DNA of 14,790 nt from an uncultured Eubacteriales bacterium (lineage in GTDB: Bacteria > Bacillota > Clostridia > Oscillospirales > Acutalibacteraceae), in NCBI GenBank assembly GCA_948823415.1, contig CAQKRU010000022.1:1-14790 (forward strand). Reading direction: 5' to 3'. The position numbers and the translations under genes are program-made. Of this stretch, positions 14,105 through 14,790 are shown in pieces (position 1 is the first letter of the stretch; every line of letters begins with the position of its first letter). The notes under the pieces were generated by a model. That model ran no database searches, had not been told where the DNA came from, and saw nothing but the letters and a program-made list of their open reading frames with translations.

Positions 14105-14790
14105 TTAATTTAATATTTTTTCCGAATCAGAATAATATTTTTGCCACTGATCGACAAACTTAACCCTTCGGGAATTCCAAGGCTTTTTACCCACAAAGTG
14201 CAAGACTACAGTATTTTTCATTCCGTCCTCCCAATTGTCTTTATCTATGAGCCGATATAAATATGGATCTTTTTCGTATTTTGGGCAATACATAAAGCCA
14301 ATTATTGCGCCATATCTAAAAGGCATATCCATTATTTTTCCGTAACATACGGCATTTATTGCGTCTTGATCCGGGAAAATCAACTTTTTGCCTTTTTCTG
14401 AGGACTTCTTTAAAAACTGTTCAAACTTTTCTTCTATGTTATCTGTTCTGAGTTTATCTAAGTTCCACAAAAGCGATCCAGAGCATATATATTGGCTCAT
14501 ATCTGCTATTTCAAGCTCACCTGCATGATCTTTACATAAGCGGAAGCCATCCGGCGTGCCCGCGACATAATTGTCGCCTATGTCAAGATTGTACATCTCT
14601 GTTAAATCTTTTAAAACTAACGTGTCGCTGTCCAGATAAATGCACTTGCGTTCGTCCTTGAGCACACTACCCACCTTCAGCCGATAGTACATTGCGGTAC
14701 CCCAATTGCTTTTCTCAAACTCTTTAAAGGCGTCGCCCATGTCTACTATCGTTATTTCGCAATTTAACAATTTTTCATTCAGTTTTTGCA
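14105..14790 (-). CDS. Family 8 glycosyltransferase, 5' end outside the window
   Basis: At least 228 C-terminal residues of a GT8-type (LgtC/galacturonosyl-like) retaining glycosyltransferase. Visible features are NWGTAMYYRLKVGSVL, the metal-binding DxD block in IYLDSDTLVLKDL, a CSGSLLWNLDKLR block, FPDQDAINAVCYG and the C-terminal LHFVGKKPWN, all in the usual GT8 order. The frame remains open to the right edge (QKLNEKLLN precedes the TTG at 14770), so the true start and the N-terminal nucleotide-sugar fold lie beyond the window. These enzymes add hexoses from UDP-sugars to lipopolysaccharide-like or cell-surface glycans in the cytoplasm or at the inner membrane face. It converges on rnpB, with only about 12 bp between its stop and the rnpB terminator. 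Donor and acceptor cannot be told. Confidence 0.88.
   Translation of the reverse strand, partial: QKLNEKLLNCEITIVDMGDAFKEFEKSNWGTAMYYRLKVGSVLKDERKCIYLDSDTLVLKDLTEMYNLDIGDNYVAGTPDGFRLCKDHAGELEIADMSQYICSGSLLWNLDKLRTDNIEEKFEQFLKKSSEKGKKLIFPDQDAINAVCYGKIMDMPFRYGAIIGFMYCPKYEKDPYLYRLIDKDNWEDGMKNTVVLHFVGKKPWNSRRVKFVDQWQKYYSDSEKILN

Noticed and set aside
1..14790. CRISPR array, toxin-antitoxin pair or known defence cassette
   Set aside because: No regularly spaced repeats, no Cas genes and no recognisable toxin-antitoxin pair; the only candidate for an unusual system is the lone AAA+ ATPase, which has no partner here.

Overview
The window looks like chromosomal DNA from an anaerobic, Gram-positive (Clostridia-like) bacterium. 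The reasons are a one-chain pyruvate:ferredoxin oxidoreductase, a SpoIID-like/peptidoglycan-binding gene cluster of the kind found in spore-forming Clostridia, type-A RNase P RNA, tRNA genes with encoded CCA ends, strong AGGAGG-type ribosome binding sites and textbook -35/-10 promoters with 17-base spacers. The lineage assignment is inference from gene content; no 16S gene is present. Gene relics, frameshifts and long empty AT-rich stretches in the left third suggest an eroding, possibly host-associated genome or at least an eroding accessory region.

Left part (1-5289): AT-rich accessory DNA with two tRNA genes, both on the minus strand, tRNA-Leu(GAG) at 1232-1316 and tRNA-Pro(GGG) at 4663-4739, each with its own promoter. 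To the left of tRNA-Leu lie a frameshifted phage/ICE-type sigma-like gene, an unidentified coding-looking fragment and an intact small DUF6809-like gene. Between the tRNAs are a single-ring ClpB/torsin-like AAA+ ATPase, a 51-codon signal-peptide ORF on the minus strand, a hairpin-rich intergenic element, a frameshifted nucleoside 2-deoxyribosyltransferase-like pseudogene and the last ~50 codons of a tyrosine recombinase pointing at the 3' end of tRNA-Pro. This is what worn-down integrative elements at tRNA sites would look like. About 2.5 kb around these relics holds no convincing intact gene except the 51-codon ORF and possibly a 41-44 codon membrane peptide at 5129-5263.

Middle (5290-7676): a three-gene plus-strand cluster: a carboxypeptidase-regulatory-like (Ig-like) protein, a SpoIID-like protein with three peptidoglycan-binding repeats, and a protein with two such repeats. 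None of the three has a signal peptide. A bidirectional terminator separates it from the convergent PFOR gene (7753-11325, minus), the central enzyme of pyruvate fermentation to acetyl-CoA, CO2 and reduced ferredoxin.

Right part (11326-14790): asnB (glutamine-hydrolysing asparagine synthetase, plus) has two candidate sigma-A promoters and is followed by rnpB (RNase P RNA) with a strong promoter and terminator. A 165-bp tandem duplication covers the 3' end of asnB and runs into the rnpB promoter, leaving a second copy of the AsnB C-terminus and an orphan -35 box. A family-8 glycosyltransferase gene, cut by the window edge, comes in from the right on the minus strand and converges on rnpB. From 5290 rightwards the protein genes are clearly less AT-rich than the left part.
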